From: Paragonimus westermani
Lineage: Eukaryota > Platyhelminthes > Trematoda > Plagiorchiida > Troglotrematidae
Assembly (NCBI GenBank): GCA_008508345.1
Contig: QNGE01002729.1
Location: 1-64,000 of the forward strand
Direction: 5' to 3'
Length of the DNA: 64,000 nucleotides
Position numbers and translations under genes: made by a program. Below are positions 45,300 through 55,680 of this stretch, piece by piece. Positions within the stretch are counted from its first letter, which is position 1; each line of letters opens with the position of its first letter. A model generated the notes under the pieces. That model was not told the DNA's origin and did no database searches. It was given only the letters and a program-made list of their open reading frames with translations.

Positions 45300-45640
45300 C
45301 ACAGGGGCGGCTTCAGCCTATTGAGTGCGACCTCTTCAGCAAACCGCAAGAATCTTGGACTGGAATAATGTATTATGACTCTGAGTGCACAAATCGGGTT
45401 GACAACGCGACCAGTGATCAAGACGTATCTTGATAATGCGGACGCTGATTGCTCGCGTGTTTTTCAACCACATTGTCGTTCTTCTGTAATAGAGATCTCT
45501 GCGCTCATTTTGGCAAATGCTCATTCACTCTGGAGATCAAGCACCTCTCGGTTCTGCCCATGTAACTCTCTTTGCAGTTACATGTAACTTGGTAGACACA
45601 ATGTGAGGTGACAGCGCCAGACTGATTTTTCTTGATTGAA
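45300..45640 (-). pseudogene. PLE GIY-YIG endonuclease (decayed)
   Basis: Minus-strand pieces across frames: CHLTLCLPSYM where the family has C-xx-C-x-ASYIG, then SALSRYVLITGRVVN (normally H-x-x-x-T-G-H) and IIHYSSPRFLRFAEEVALNR, the helical region carrying the catalytic Glu (R-x-x-x-E). The GIY/YIG tyrosines are not readable. Identification rests on position after the PLE RT and these blocks. Confidence 0.6.
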
Positions 45641-45764
45641 GGGACAGGCAGTTTCTGCGTCCGGACTAATACACATATGGTTCCGCTGCGTTAAATGTTC
45701 GTTTGATCAAATTCACTAGTCTTTGGGTTATTTGATGCATGCTGTATTCATCTTCAAAAGGAAA

Positions 45765-46296
45765 TTATATATAAACCCACTTTTTTCTTCCTGGGGCCAC
45801 TTGTTCGGAAGGTGGTTTCGGTTTTCTACGCCCTTCATTGAACATTTTTGGATACCCGTTAGACTGTAGTATAGATGTGATCAAGTCTAATTCCTTCGCA
45901 AGACTATTCTGAGTACAGATTCGTCTTGCTAGTATGAATAGTGCATTTACTGGCGCGAGTTTGCGATGGACCAGTGTGGAACTATTAAAGTTCAGGTATC
46001 GATCGGACCACGTGGATTTTCTGTAGACGACTCTTCTGATAGAACCATCCTCCCGGCGACTAATCAGTGTATCTAGGAATGGCAAACAGTTGTCGGTCTC
46101 AAATTCACACGTTACTTTCAGGTTGGGGTGACAACTGCTTAAGCGCTGCACTAGTTTATCTGTTGCCTGCTTGGACCGACTGAATACTAGTGTATCATCG
46201 ATGTAGCGTTTGTAATAAGACAGATTCGCTGTGTGTGGCTAATTCCTGTTCAACCCTTATCATGAAAAAGTCTGCTAGGATGGGTCCTAGTGGACA
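45765..46296 (-). pseudogene. PLE reverse transcriptase, palm to thumb
   Basis: After a TGA just past position 46297 the RT continues CPLGPILADFFM, then shifts by one base to reach the catalytic RYIDD at 46194-46208, followed in the same frame by KLVQRLSSCHPNLKVTCEFE, LPFLDTLISRREDGS and the thumb with VYRKSTWSDRYLNFNSST. Both catalytic aspartates are kept. One nonsense codon and one frameshift are the visible defects in this half. Confidence 0.88.
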
Positions 46297-46872
46297 TCAC
46301 ATGGCTACTCCGTCTATTTGGCCGTGGCACCGATCAAGAAAACGGAAGCTGATGTTTTCCGTACATGCCAATAAGGCTTCTCTCAGTATGTCACTAGGCA
46401 GAGGCAAAGTAATGTGGCTCAGTTCGACGAGCTCACAAATATAGTTCATTTCCTCGTGTAGCGGGACATTCTTGAATAGTGACCGAGCGTCTATGGAACA
46501 CATCAAGTCATTAGCAAGATAGAAGTTGTCTAAGTCACTGATCGATTCAAAGGAATCTTTATTAAAATGCGCTTGAAACTTCTGTTTCAATAGAGTCAGC
46601 ATTGCGACTAACCAGCGTGTCAATTTATGGTACGGAGAATTTGTCATCGCCAGGATAGGCCTAACAGGCATTCCGGACTTTTGTGTTTTGGAAAGGCCGT
46701 GAAGCTGGGCTGTCGACGACCGACACAGTTTAAGAGCTCTGTACTTCTTGTCATTGATTAAGCGCATGTGTAAGAGAAGCTGAGGGTTTCGTGCTATGCG
46801 ACCTTCTATTTCATTGACGTTATATACGGTGTCTATTTGCTGAAACTTCGTCCGGTCATCTAGTGTTGACAT
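46297..46872 (-). pseudogene. PLE reverse transcriptase, fingers and first palm part
   Basis: A 191-codon frame with AQLHGLSKTQKSGMPVRPIL (PLE signature around the LPKTHKPG block), ILAMTNSPYHKLTRWLV, LMCSIDARSLFKNVPL (motif A, first catalytic Asp present), LLACTENISFRFLDRCHGQI and DGVAM, then a stop in place of the usual Gly-Ser. Confidence 0.9.
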
Positions 46873-46927
46873 CTTCCGTACATATGCATCCCTGTTTAAA
46901 ATGACTGCTCCAGAGAATTTGTCTGGC

Positions 46928-47536
46928 TTAAGTATTACTAAATTTTTTTATTAAAGTTATTTCAGTGATTGCAGGTGTTGCATTGTGATAGTGTGGTGGA
47001 TTGNAAAGATTGTGCTTTGTTGGACGCCTTCTCGCTACAATAGCACACCGAAAGTCGATCGGGGTCATGATAAACTCGCTAGCTATATCAGTCAGTTTGA
47101 TGTTAAGCCAGCCTAGGTTGTCAGCAACAGTTGGCTGAAGGTCTAACAACTGATCACTTAAGCTCTCAAGCTGGGCCTTATTGTAGGTGCGATTAGGCCT
47201 GTACGAGTGTATTTTATAACCTAGACCCAAAGCTGAGGCTTCTAATAGCAAAGAATTCAAGTGTACTGAAGAATAGTTCAGTACACACTTACTGGGGTCC
47301 AGTGGAACTGGTTCTCCAGCACGTTCCTTACATGACTTCTGCAAACTGTCGTTGTAGGTTCCTTTCGCACGTTCGAGGATTGTCTTACAGAGATGTAAGA
47401 ACACAATACGACCACATAGTGATAGGTTTTCTGCAGTGGAAGGTATACGGAAGTGTGTTTGAAGCAAATCCACAAGACGCATTCGCGCAGTTTCGATGTG
47501 GGCAATTGTAATAGGCTTAAGGTTATTGTTTGTCAC
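46928..47536 (-). pseudogene. PLE N-terminal region
   Basis: A 202-codon frame upstream of the RT with IVARRRPTKHNL near its end, in the position of the PLE N-terminal domain. Sequence such as LSDQLLDLQPTVADNLGW suggests a folded helical domain. The lone N (47004) falls in it, and the frame leaves phase before the RT frame begins. Function not assignable beyond being part of PLE ORF. Confidence 0.65.
47004..47004. other. Single unknown base (N)
   Basis: Lone N inside the PLE N-terminal frame. Unlike the N at 24537, I found no duplicated flanks here. Confidence 0.95.
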
Positions 47537-47640
47537 CTTCAGCTTGTTCTTTCTCAGTAGCCGCAGTTAGTCAGCCGTAGCCTGGGCTGCCTCATTTCGG
47601 GAAACTCTATTTTACTCATTCTACTCTAGTTCTTTCATTC

Positions 47641-48129
47641 TAAGAAGCATTCGGGCCTGTTCATCTTTTCTCCGCAGCTGTGTAACGTTGCTTTCAAAGG
47701 TTTCAACAAATGGATGCGAAACGAGCGGAGGATCTCGAACATCCGAGACTTCAAGGACTGAACCTTTTTATCTTGAAGTTTAGAAGAGTGAAAGACGGTA
47801 TTACGTTAGCATAAATGTGGTATCTATCCCCCAGACACCCTTGTCAATCTACAATACACAAAAATGCGCACGCTAGTGCGAAAGGGAATAGTTTCTGGCA
47901 TCAAAGTCAGCACCGCCCTGTTCTTTGTAAATGCCATCCCTTTGCACCGAAATGAGCTAACAAAAGAGGTTATTTCTATTCCAAATCATGAAACATTTAT
48001 TGAATATGTTGCATTTTCACTTTCTCGTCGGACGCTAGCTTGCACGACTGTTACTTTCGTTTTGAAACGTTACCGCGCATGGCATTCCTAAGGTCGCGGA
48101 CATTGCGTATAATTTCATAGCTCCCCTAC
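47641..48129. other. No recognisable gene
   Basis: Short frames between the PLE and the next Ty3/gypsy remnant; one 75-codon frame (47864-48091) without motif. Confidence 0.4.
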
Positions 48130-48149
48130 CGTGTAACCAATCTTTGAAT

Positions 48150-48430
48150 CAAACATGCGATCGATGAACTTATTCTGCGTGAACTGTGGTACAAAAATCT
48201 ACCGGACTATGTTCAAGGAAAAGCTGTCGGGTCCCCATAAGGACATTCGGTCACACAAATTAAGAGGGCTAGCAGACCAGGTATACGAGAATTATCAAAG
48301 CCATACTGTGTCATACGTTCAGTTATCGAAGGGTTGGCGAACGGAATTGGATACTCCGAAAAAACAGTTGTCTGACATGACTGTAGAGCTTTCATCCATC
48401 ACCAAAAAACTAACAGCACAATCAGGGTGA
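48150..48430 (+). pseudogene. Ty3/gypsy Gag fragment (copy 2)
   Basis: Using one frame change the sequence reads LILRELWYKNLPDYVQGKAV, matching the F-L-R-x-L-W-x-x-x-LP block of gypsy gag, then RGLADQVYENYQS (A-D-x-I/V-x-E) and a tail LKKQLSDMTV-like heptad region (DTPKKQLSDMTVELSSITKK). The nucleocapsid knuckle is not seen. Confidence 0.65.
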
Positions 48431-49139
48431 TACCCCTATCGTGGCCTATCCGCAAGTCGTTCACAACGAATGTTCGATAACCGGAACGTGTACGTGACTG
48501 TTACCGTCACTCTGTGTTTAAGACTGTCAGGCCATGCGACTTGGTTGAAGGATAGTCTCCCTCGTGAAATGCTGGGGCCATGCAGCGGCAGAAACAACTG
48601 TTAATGACATTTCAAACTGCCGCCCATTTAACGTGTTCAGCAATCCAACTTTCTTGGACTTTCTCTGTGTTTCTGAGCACGGGTTATAGTCATCCCCACC
48701 AAAAAATCAAAAACGCAGCCGCCAATCATCGCCGTACATCCTACATGTCACCAACCATTCGGCCATTCAAATGAACGGTGGAAAGCTGCCATCACTGGAT
48801 CGACTATTTAAACTTCATTTTTCATGGCGACTTATGGTGACAGATGTACGACGCCTGATCAGAGTGGTTGATTTATCATCATCCCTCGAACAAATGAACC
48901 CTGCTGGTAATCGGAACTCAAGGATTAGGCGAAAACACTGTGAGTACATGGCAATGACACGTCAATCAAGTCAATCAACTTTGCCAGACAACGTCTCCAC
49001 AGCCCTCCCTGGGCCACTTCTACAACTTATTGATCCGTCTTATACCAATCATCGCTGAAACAGAAGTTTCATCACACCATCACCAAAAAATCATCCGCCT
49101 TCGCACGCACTTGACAATTGCTACCACGAAACCGCAAGG

Positions 49140-50340
49140 TAACCGAAGCGGACGGTAAACACTTCTAATGATTGGTGCTCTTGTGGTAATTACCGCGCCC
49201 TGAACATGGCTACCGTATGAGATTGATACCCTTTACCTTAAACGCAAGATTTCTCTACGGGTTGGACGGGAATACTATATTCTCCAAAAACATCGACTGA
49301 AGCCTAACGTTCAATTCACGCCGTGTTGCAGAACATGTTAGAGACCGCAATTACCCGTCCCTTTTTATTCTGTTAATATATTCGCATGCCATCTGACTAA
49401 TGAGACGCCGCCCATACTTTCTAAAAACTCATGGAACAACTGAACCGTGGTCTCCAGTTTGTACTGTCTGTATTTATGACATTCTTGTCACCAATAAGAA
49501 CAGCTCAGTTCTCCAAAAGCTGTTCAGGCGTTTCACTCAGTGTGGGGTGATGCTAAACGTCATGTAGTGCGTAGTCAGATTATCAGTCGTGGATTTTCTT
49601 GGGTATCGAATCAACCCTGACGGCGTCTAGATTTTCTTCCAGAAAGTCATTGCCATCAAGGACTATTCCTCGCATTAATTCCTAAAAGTCCCCAACGTCT
49701 CTCAGATATTGTTACTTTACATATTCATTTTAACCCATGGTGTGCAGAGTTATTAGAACCCCTTACGGACATTTCAAAGGCCGACCCCAAGGATTTGCCT
49801 CTTACTCTGAGGCTATCACCGCTTCTCCCTCTGCCGAAGGAGCCTTATCCAATGCGATTGCATTGACGCATTTACGGTTAACTAAAAACCCATCGCTCAT
49901 CTTGAAGACTGACTGGTCTCCATTAGCTGTTGGTGCTGTTTGACAATAAAATCCGAATGACAAAATCCAGCCCTTTTCGTTTTTCCATCAAAACTCCAGC
50001 CAGCACCAACAAACTACAGTGTCTCCGGTAATGAGCTACTGACTATTTAGCTCCTACTTAACACTTCTGAAATCCCCTGGAGAATCGCAACTTCACTATT
50101 CTTGTCTCCCACACATCACTTGTGTTTGTGTTTTGTTCTTTTGTTCTGACCAGTACTCCTCAAGAGAAGCAGGATACCCAGATTTTACCCCCCTTTCGCC
50201 ACTGATCCGTTTTATACAGGGCTCTAGCGATCTCATCGTCTACGTCCTACCACGTACGGATTTCAGACAAACTTCCATAAATGCCACCGACCTTCTGGTC
50301 CCGGCGAACTCCCAGATCAGTAGCCCAGAACTCCACTGAC
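49140..50340 (+). pseudogene. Ty3/gypsy reverse transcriptase and RNase H (copy 2)
   Basis: Blocks across frames: CGNYRALNMATV near 49190 (normally CGDYRALN), FLFCxYIRMPSD near 49360-49400 (normally FGLFEYLRMPFGL), DFLGYRINPDGV near 49590-49630, then FKGRPQGFASYSEAITA, EGALSNAIALTHLRLTKN and LILKTDWSPLAVGAV (RNase H first motif, normally DAS) to 49943, and later TDHKPL- and QGSSNL-like traces to about 50300. The YIDD box position (~49470-49480) reads in no frame. Long dead. Confidence 0.75.
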
Positions 50341-50451
50341 CTCGTGGTGACACTTCCCTGAAATTACTTGATCTGCCTCTAACCCGGTAAAACCATTCAG
50401 TAACATGAGTCTCATATACCAGTAAAGCTCGTCCGTTTATTTTATACGCTC

Positions 50452-51060
50452 TGTTGATTTCGACATAGTTTGTTGCGTTATTTTGAGATTGCTGAAGTTT
50501 GCTCGATGTTGATAGGTAGCCCTGCGCTTTGCTCCCTTCCTCAAACGAAACACGTTACTCATCCTTGTTCTTACACCACTTTCTTTGACCGTTCTCCTCA
50601 CCCCTACCTTGTCCGAACCCTGTAAACTTCTAAATGCCGAAATTAGACATTTTTCTTCCGTAATTTTCCTTGAGTAACTTATGATTTCCGTCGTTTCTCG
50701 GTGCATGAAAAGCCGTTTTGCTATGATGAAACCAATGACCATTTGTTTGAGTGAGCTCAACCCGTTTTATCGTCCACCATTGTTGATCGGTGCCTGGTTG
50801 TCGATTTGTTGTGGAGGCACTTTGTTTTTTTATTTCTGAGGATTTTCACATTCGATGTGAGAGACAATTTTCTTGTACATTGATTCGATTGGTACCGTAT
50901 TAAATCCAGTTATTACGAGCGCCTTCTCGCCAACCGTTCCGAGGATAGATTATCTCTGTCGTTGAATATTGAGAGGCATTTACTGGATCAACAGATTACG
51001 CGTAACTCGGTGTGAACTTGAGTCGTTAGTGAACGATTCAATACGCCCACCACCTCAACG
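50452..51060 (+). repeat. Solo LTR of the BEL/Pao copy 2 family
   Basis: Reverse-complement match, nearly end to end, to the LTR at 27261-27850. Termini TGTTGATTTC and GAACGATTCA. Flanking DNA holds an imperfect direct repeat: ATACGCTC at 50444-50451 and ATACGCCC at 51061-51068. No internal element sequence on either side, so this is a solo LTR left by LTR-LTR recombination or a fragment. Confidence 0.78.
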
Positions 51061-51334
51061 TTTCCTGATACAGGCTTTCTCCTGGAATTCAATTCAAGTT
51101 GTCTCGTGACAGTTCAGTTTCGGTAGTTGGTTTAGTGTGGGTTCTTTCTTACTCATTTTAGGTATATTTTGGAGTGCGGTGGTATACCACCCCTAGTCGC
51201 ACATGTTTTACCCGTATTCTTTTTCTCCCATTAGTGTATAAGTCTCGCTTCTGTGCATTGTTGCCCCGTTATGTTTCAATCCCGTCTTAAAACAGCTTGG
51301 TTAAATGAGTTCTCGCTACGGATGCCCTGGGTTC

Positions 51335-51500
51335 CAACTGCGGAGTGTGTAGGTGCTGTAAGCCAACCACTGAATGTATCCAGTGCGGTAACTGTTAAAA
51401 GTGGTATCACAGCCCTTGCTCCAAACTGACCAAGGATGCAACGAGGTTTTATGGACAGCTCAAACAGTTGAAGCGGGTTTGCTCACGCTATTGTTCATCG
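51335..51500 (+). pseudogene. LINE ORF1 PHD-type zinc finger (copy 3)
   Basis: Translation from about 51335 gives CGVCRCCKPTTECIQCGNC, one stop, KWYHSPCSKLTKD and VCSRYC. The spacing of Cys and His (paired Cys, His-x2-Cys, paired Cys) matches the C4HC3 PHD finger known in ORF1 of CR1-type LINEs, thought to help nucleic-acid or chromatin binding. Only one stop interrupts the finger. The rest of ORF1 is not open. Confidence 0.75.
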
Positions 51501-52598
51501 ACAAAATTCTTCCCACTTTAGTGCGTACGTGCATTAAATTAACGTTTCCTCAGATGTACGCAGAAATACCAGACACGAAATGAAAATACAGGTTACTGCG
51601 GAGACCGAAAGTATATTATGCGATAATTACAAATGGTCTCGATCAACGATAGACGACACCGATACGCGAATCAGCTAGGGGGGGTAAGGATCCGACCGTC
51701 GAGCGCGCGGGCAAACCGAAAAAAGTGTATGGCACGCTTGGCGCGATTACGTCGACAAGCATGTAAACGAACAAACGCGATCTCATGCATCAGACAGACG
51801 GCAGGCAAAGATCCGTAAGGTCCTATGTACAATGTGAGCTAAGATTTTAGGAGGAATTCTACACATCTTACTGCAGGCAGACCGGGGGTTTCTCCAGGTC
51901 ACTACATCACGAGTGCTGCAAAATTCTGAGTCATTGGGGCATTGAGAGTGGAACAGGCGCCCCCGAAATTTTTTTCAAGCAGTAGCACTGTAAGGTAGAG
52001 GGGCTAGTCGCAAAGCAAGAAGAATAAGCAGCAGCCGTTAGGTTGGTGATCGACGGACTGTGGATGGCACGGTGAAACTGTGCATTGCGGATGATAAAAT
52101 ACTGTAGGGATCCCGGAACATTCTTGCACGCACCAATAAGAAGCAAGTAATCAGTGGGACAAAAATGCGAAGAGAGCCAGATAAAAGGAGAGTGATGAAA
52201 ACTCTAAGGATGATGGGATCGCCTTCAGCAACCGGACAGAAACGCATACATACAGTAGGTAGCAGGAAATTGCATAATTTCAACAGAACGCAAATCCTGG
52301 CACATCCAGTAATTATCCACTTAACATAGGTCTCTCAAAGGGACTACGTCCTCAACAGTGCTTACAGAGAACATGGAGTGCCACGAGGTAGACGCCAACT
52401 CATTTCGAACAAAGAGGCTGGCAAAAATACGGCGGAGAGTCATCGTGAGCGTCGAAGAAAACAGCCGGTGATATTTTAACCATACCGGGAGTCCACGAGA
52501 AGGATATGGCCCTATAAGCGACTCCACGGATCCAGTGCGGGTAACAAGCTGGGTCACGGAAAGTTGTTTGGGGTACCAAGCTTGGAAAGGCCTCGTCC

Positions 52599-53183
52599 TT
52601 GACCGCATCTATCAAGAACGTGATAAGTAGCGGCAGGCTCAAGGTTGGTCAATTGAGTAATAAAAGCAAGGAAGCCTCATTTACGGCAAGGATTAGCATC
52701 AGCTACCAGACGGCACAAAAGGGCGACACTGCGTGGGGGTGCCAGGACGTCTCAATTAGCAAAGTAAGTTCGGAAAAAACCGTGGACTGGGTAATAGTTA
52801 AGGTCAAGTCCCAGGTGAAAGCGATTGCTGCAGCATGTAGGCTTTCAAAGGTAAGTCGAGCAACCCGTTGTGGTCAGGTGGCGCCTGAGAATGTTACTCG
52901 AACGATGACAGTGTTAATACAAGATAAATATACGAAGCCAAATGAAAGAGGATGGTTCTCTGTTGTCAAAGAAGATGGAAGGCTTGAGAAAGCATTGAGG
53001 CCCAATTTTATAAAGTTGTGGAAAGGAGTTATCAAAAGCCGGCGATCTTATCGACTTCCCTGTCTGCTAGCAGTTTTGACACAGCAAAGTTATCTGGGCA
53101 AGTGCTGCCTGGGAAGCATCTCATGTTTTGTCATGCAAATCCTTGCAGCATTAGCAAAAGTTGAGAGAGCTTGGCGGGCGTAG
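52599..53183 (+). pseudogene. LINE ORF1 C-terminal / ORF1-ORF2 junction (copy 3)
   Basis: A 194-codon plus frame. Its open part does not align well as a protein, but parallel frames carry traces of the CR1 ORF1 RNA-binding block. The frame's last codons (ALAKVERAWRA) run into the endonuclease start. I treat it as decayed element sequence, not a gene. Confidence 0.4.
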
Positions 53184-53620
53184 CAGGGGTTTTGATATCG
53201 TGGCTGCAGCCGAAACATGGTTAAAATCTGAAATAACGTTGGGGAGCTGCCTCCCCAGAGAACTTTCCGGTCTACAGACAAGACAGCAGAGGCGGGTTCG
53301 CGAGTTGAGGAGTCTGGTTGTCGGTAAGTGTGAAGTGCAGTCGGAACCAAAAAGCGCCCACTGCTTAAGTTCCAACTGTGCAACAAAGTGTGCTGGTGTG
53401 TTGCTGGTGCTGCCTTAATTTACGTTTGTGTAAGCCGTGTGTATGGCTTGCTGTGCCTTTGGCTCATGCTTTTGTTTTGTTTTCTTTTGAAGGGTTGTTG
53501 TCGAAACCCCTACTTCGGAAAAAACGCTGTTTTCCGGTCTCTCCATGTTCTCCAAATTTGGTTCTCGAGTGTAGCCGGTAATCAGAGCAAGAACGGCTGA
53601 CTTGTACTTCATGGTAAACA
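53140..53620 (+). pseudogene. LINE endonuclease remnant (copy 3)
   Basis: At 53161-53260 the plus frame reads RGFDIVAAAETWLKSEI, matching the D-I-V/L-x-I-T/S-E-T-W-L block with the catalytic Glu present. Next, in shifted frames, come traces of the VCWCVAGAALIYV segment (normally C-x-L-V-G-V-V-Y-R-P-P). The D-x-N and SDH motifs are not readable. Confidence 0.68.
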
Positions 53621-53999
53621 ATCACTACAGGTATTGGGAGGCCCTATTCTTACAAAACACTTTATGTACAGGCGATTTCCCGCTACATTCAGCAGGATAT
53701 CAGAAGATTGTTTTCAGCGTTATGGCGAATCACTGGCAAGCGCTGGAAAGGATCCGCCTTCGTCGAACGTCTTAAACGCTCTGGCTTCTGATTCAAAAGA
53801 CTTAGTAGCAGCTGGGGACTCAAGCCTCCCAAACATCCATCAGGACCGTAAAGCGCCCGAAGTGGGTATTTTCCGAAGAAAAATTCCCGGACTGGTTGTA
53901 ACCTAACTCATTAAATCAATATGTACAGGTACCTATTCGGTCCCGACATGGGCGTGCATATCCGTGTTGGATCTAGTAGTTACCCGGAATGAGCAGGGT

Positions 54000-55680
54000 A
54001 CTACCAACTTTTTTGCTCGTATGTCCAATCCAAAAGAGCCCTCTTGCGAGAATTGAGAGCTCTACTGACAAGAGGGGATGAACTAGCCACCGATGAAACA
54101 AAGCAAGCCATATTCCTCCGTGAATTTGCTTGAGGGTTTCACAGTAGGGTCGATATGAGCAGAATCCTACCGAAATTGATAGGGTCTATAGCGCAGAGCA
54201 AAGTGAACAATATACTTATCACTGATAAAGAGATTGGGAAGGTCCTAAGCCCTCCAAGTCCAAAGAAGCTGGTGGCATCCATCCGGGCGTAGTTGAGTCG
54301 CTGGCGTGAGTTCTGTAAGGCCCTCCCGGGCAGATCTCTACAACTTGCCCAGATTAAGGGAAGTTCCCAGGCGAGTAGCGCGTAGGCATTGAGGTCGCTA
54401 TTCACAAAGGATCTCGCGAGACATACAAAACAATTACAGACCAGTAAGACTGACCAGTATAGTTGAAAACGAATGGAAAAGCTAACAAATGCAAAGGCCT
54501 TAGTATATATTATCGAAAACCGTCTTCTCAGCTGGCAAAAATATGGTCTTCAGAAGGGGAACTCTTGTCTATCCAGACTGTTGTTTATCATGGATGGCGT
54601 CACGAGGCGATTGGACAAGGACAGGAAGCTTGAGGTACGCTACGTGGAGTTCAGCAAAGCACTGGTGTGGACCACTGATGTATTGCTGTCTATGATGATG
54701 ATGATGATTTCAGCGAAGCCTCCAGTCCAGTGAATCACGGCTATCTCATTCACAAGCTGGGGTGGTTTGGTACCTCAAACCAAGTGACTGGCTGGGTAAA
54801 GGGTTTCTTATGTACCAGGCTTTTAAAGGGGAGGTTTGAAACGAATTCCCTCAGGTTACCGCAGTCCACAGTTGTATCCTACAAAGATCCATTTTGGGTC
54901 CTCTCCTGTTTTTCTCGCTTGTAAGTGATTTGTCGGGTGAGTTTAACAACCCGTGCTTTGTATTTGCGGGTGCTTCTGACATGGAAGGTCAACAAATCGA
55001 TCAGCCCTAGCACAGAATCTCAAGGCGGTAGAACAGTGGTCCCTCAAGTAGGATCTTCTATGAAATGCCGTGGAATCTCAGACGGTAACTGGAATCTCTG
55101 AAGCTCTATGCGTGCCCAGTTCCCAGGGTGCATTTCCCACTGAATGCGTAGGAAAAGCTTGAGACATGGAACTGTTGATTAGTAACGAATTCAAGCCAAC
55201 AGCTCGACGTATAGCTTCTGTGTACAGATCCCGCAGTGAACTGTTTAGATTGAGAGAGTTTTGTCTAACCAGCAACCGCGAGTATTTCTGCCGCTATACA
55301 GACCATAGTTGGGCTTCATCTGGAGTGAAGCGTGCAGGCGTGGGCACCAAACATACGTAGAGACATCCAGTGCATTGAGGAAGTAAAAATTGCAGATCGA
55401 GTAATAACGGTATTTGAGGTCAAAACATACCAGGACCAAATAAATGAGCTCGGATGGTACTCCAGGAGGAGGAAGAGTGATGTTATTGATACCGTCGGAA
55501 TTCTGGCAGATATAAATGGCGTAGAAACCGCGGATTTATTTGAGTAAGTGGGTCAAGGTGTCATTTTCAGATATCATAATCTATGGTTAAAAGAAATCAA
55601 GGCTCGTTTAGACGTATGGGCAAACTTTCCCAGCCACCGGATAGTGAAGAGGTGAGACAAGCTTCCATGTGAATTAGTCC
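54000..55680 (+). pseudogene. LINE reverse transcriptase (copy 3)
   Basis: Pieces across frames: FWSYVQSKRALLRELRAL (54020), the NYRPVRLTSIVE block (54435-54470), QKGNSCLSRLLFIMDGVTRR (54550-54615), VRYVEFSKAL (motif A; the catalytic Asp is Glu), HGYLIHKLGWFG after a 48-bp insertion plus target duplication, then the GPLLFF-like trace (54900), LLISNEFKPTARRI (55165-55215), SRSELFRLREF and the terminal MQAWAPNIRRDIQ (55330-55370) with GVETADLFE (55520-55547). No complete catalytic FADD. Dead. Confidence 0.75.
54661..54708 (+). mobile_element. 48-bp RTE 3'-tail insertion with target-site duplication
   Basis: Inside the LINE RT, TTCAGCAAAGC (54650-54660) recurs as TTCAGCGAAGC (54709-54719) around 48 bp that do not belong to the RT. 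The insert ends in (ATG/GAT)n, the tail type of RTE elements, and resembles the RTE 3' end at ~39550-39600. The pattern is that of a severely 5'-truncated target-primed insertion. Confidence 0.65.

Larger units (their letters stand above)
45230..47640 (-). mobile_element. Penelope-like element (PLE) with GIY-YIG remnant
   Basis: Minus-strand order: N-terminal region (47536-46928), RT (46872-45765 in several frames), then a decayed GIY-YIG endonuclease (45640-45300). PLEs are a retroelement class with telomerase-like RT and a GIY-YIG nuclease that nicks the target. A lone N at 47004 lies in the N-terminal frame. The element's usual partial tandem terminal repeats were not found. Confidence 0.85.
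48130..50340 (+). mobile_element. Ty3/gypsy LTR retrotransposon remnant, gag to RNase H (copy 2)
   Basis: Plus-strand gag (48150-48430), an eroded protease region, RT (49140-49640) and RNase H (49740-50290). No integrase: the copy is cut near 50340, and a solo LTR of another family starts at 50452. A different sequence from copy 1. Confidence 0.75.
51240..55680 (+). mobile_element. CR1-like LINE with PHD-finger ORF1 (LINE copy 3)
   Basis: Plus-strand order: ORF1 with PHD finger (51335-51500), further ORF1 traces (52480-53080), endonuclease (53140-53620), RT (54000-55680). A different CR1-like lineage from copies 1 and 2, whose ORF1 lacks this finger. Decayed throughout. Boundaries approximate; the 5' side directly follows the solo LTR. 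Confidence 0.75.

Noticed and set aside
52321..52642. 80-95 codon minus frames as a gene
   Set aside because: They overlap the opposite strand of the CR1-like LINE and have no independent support.
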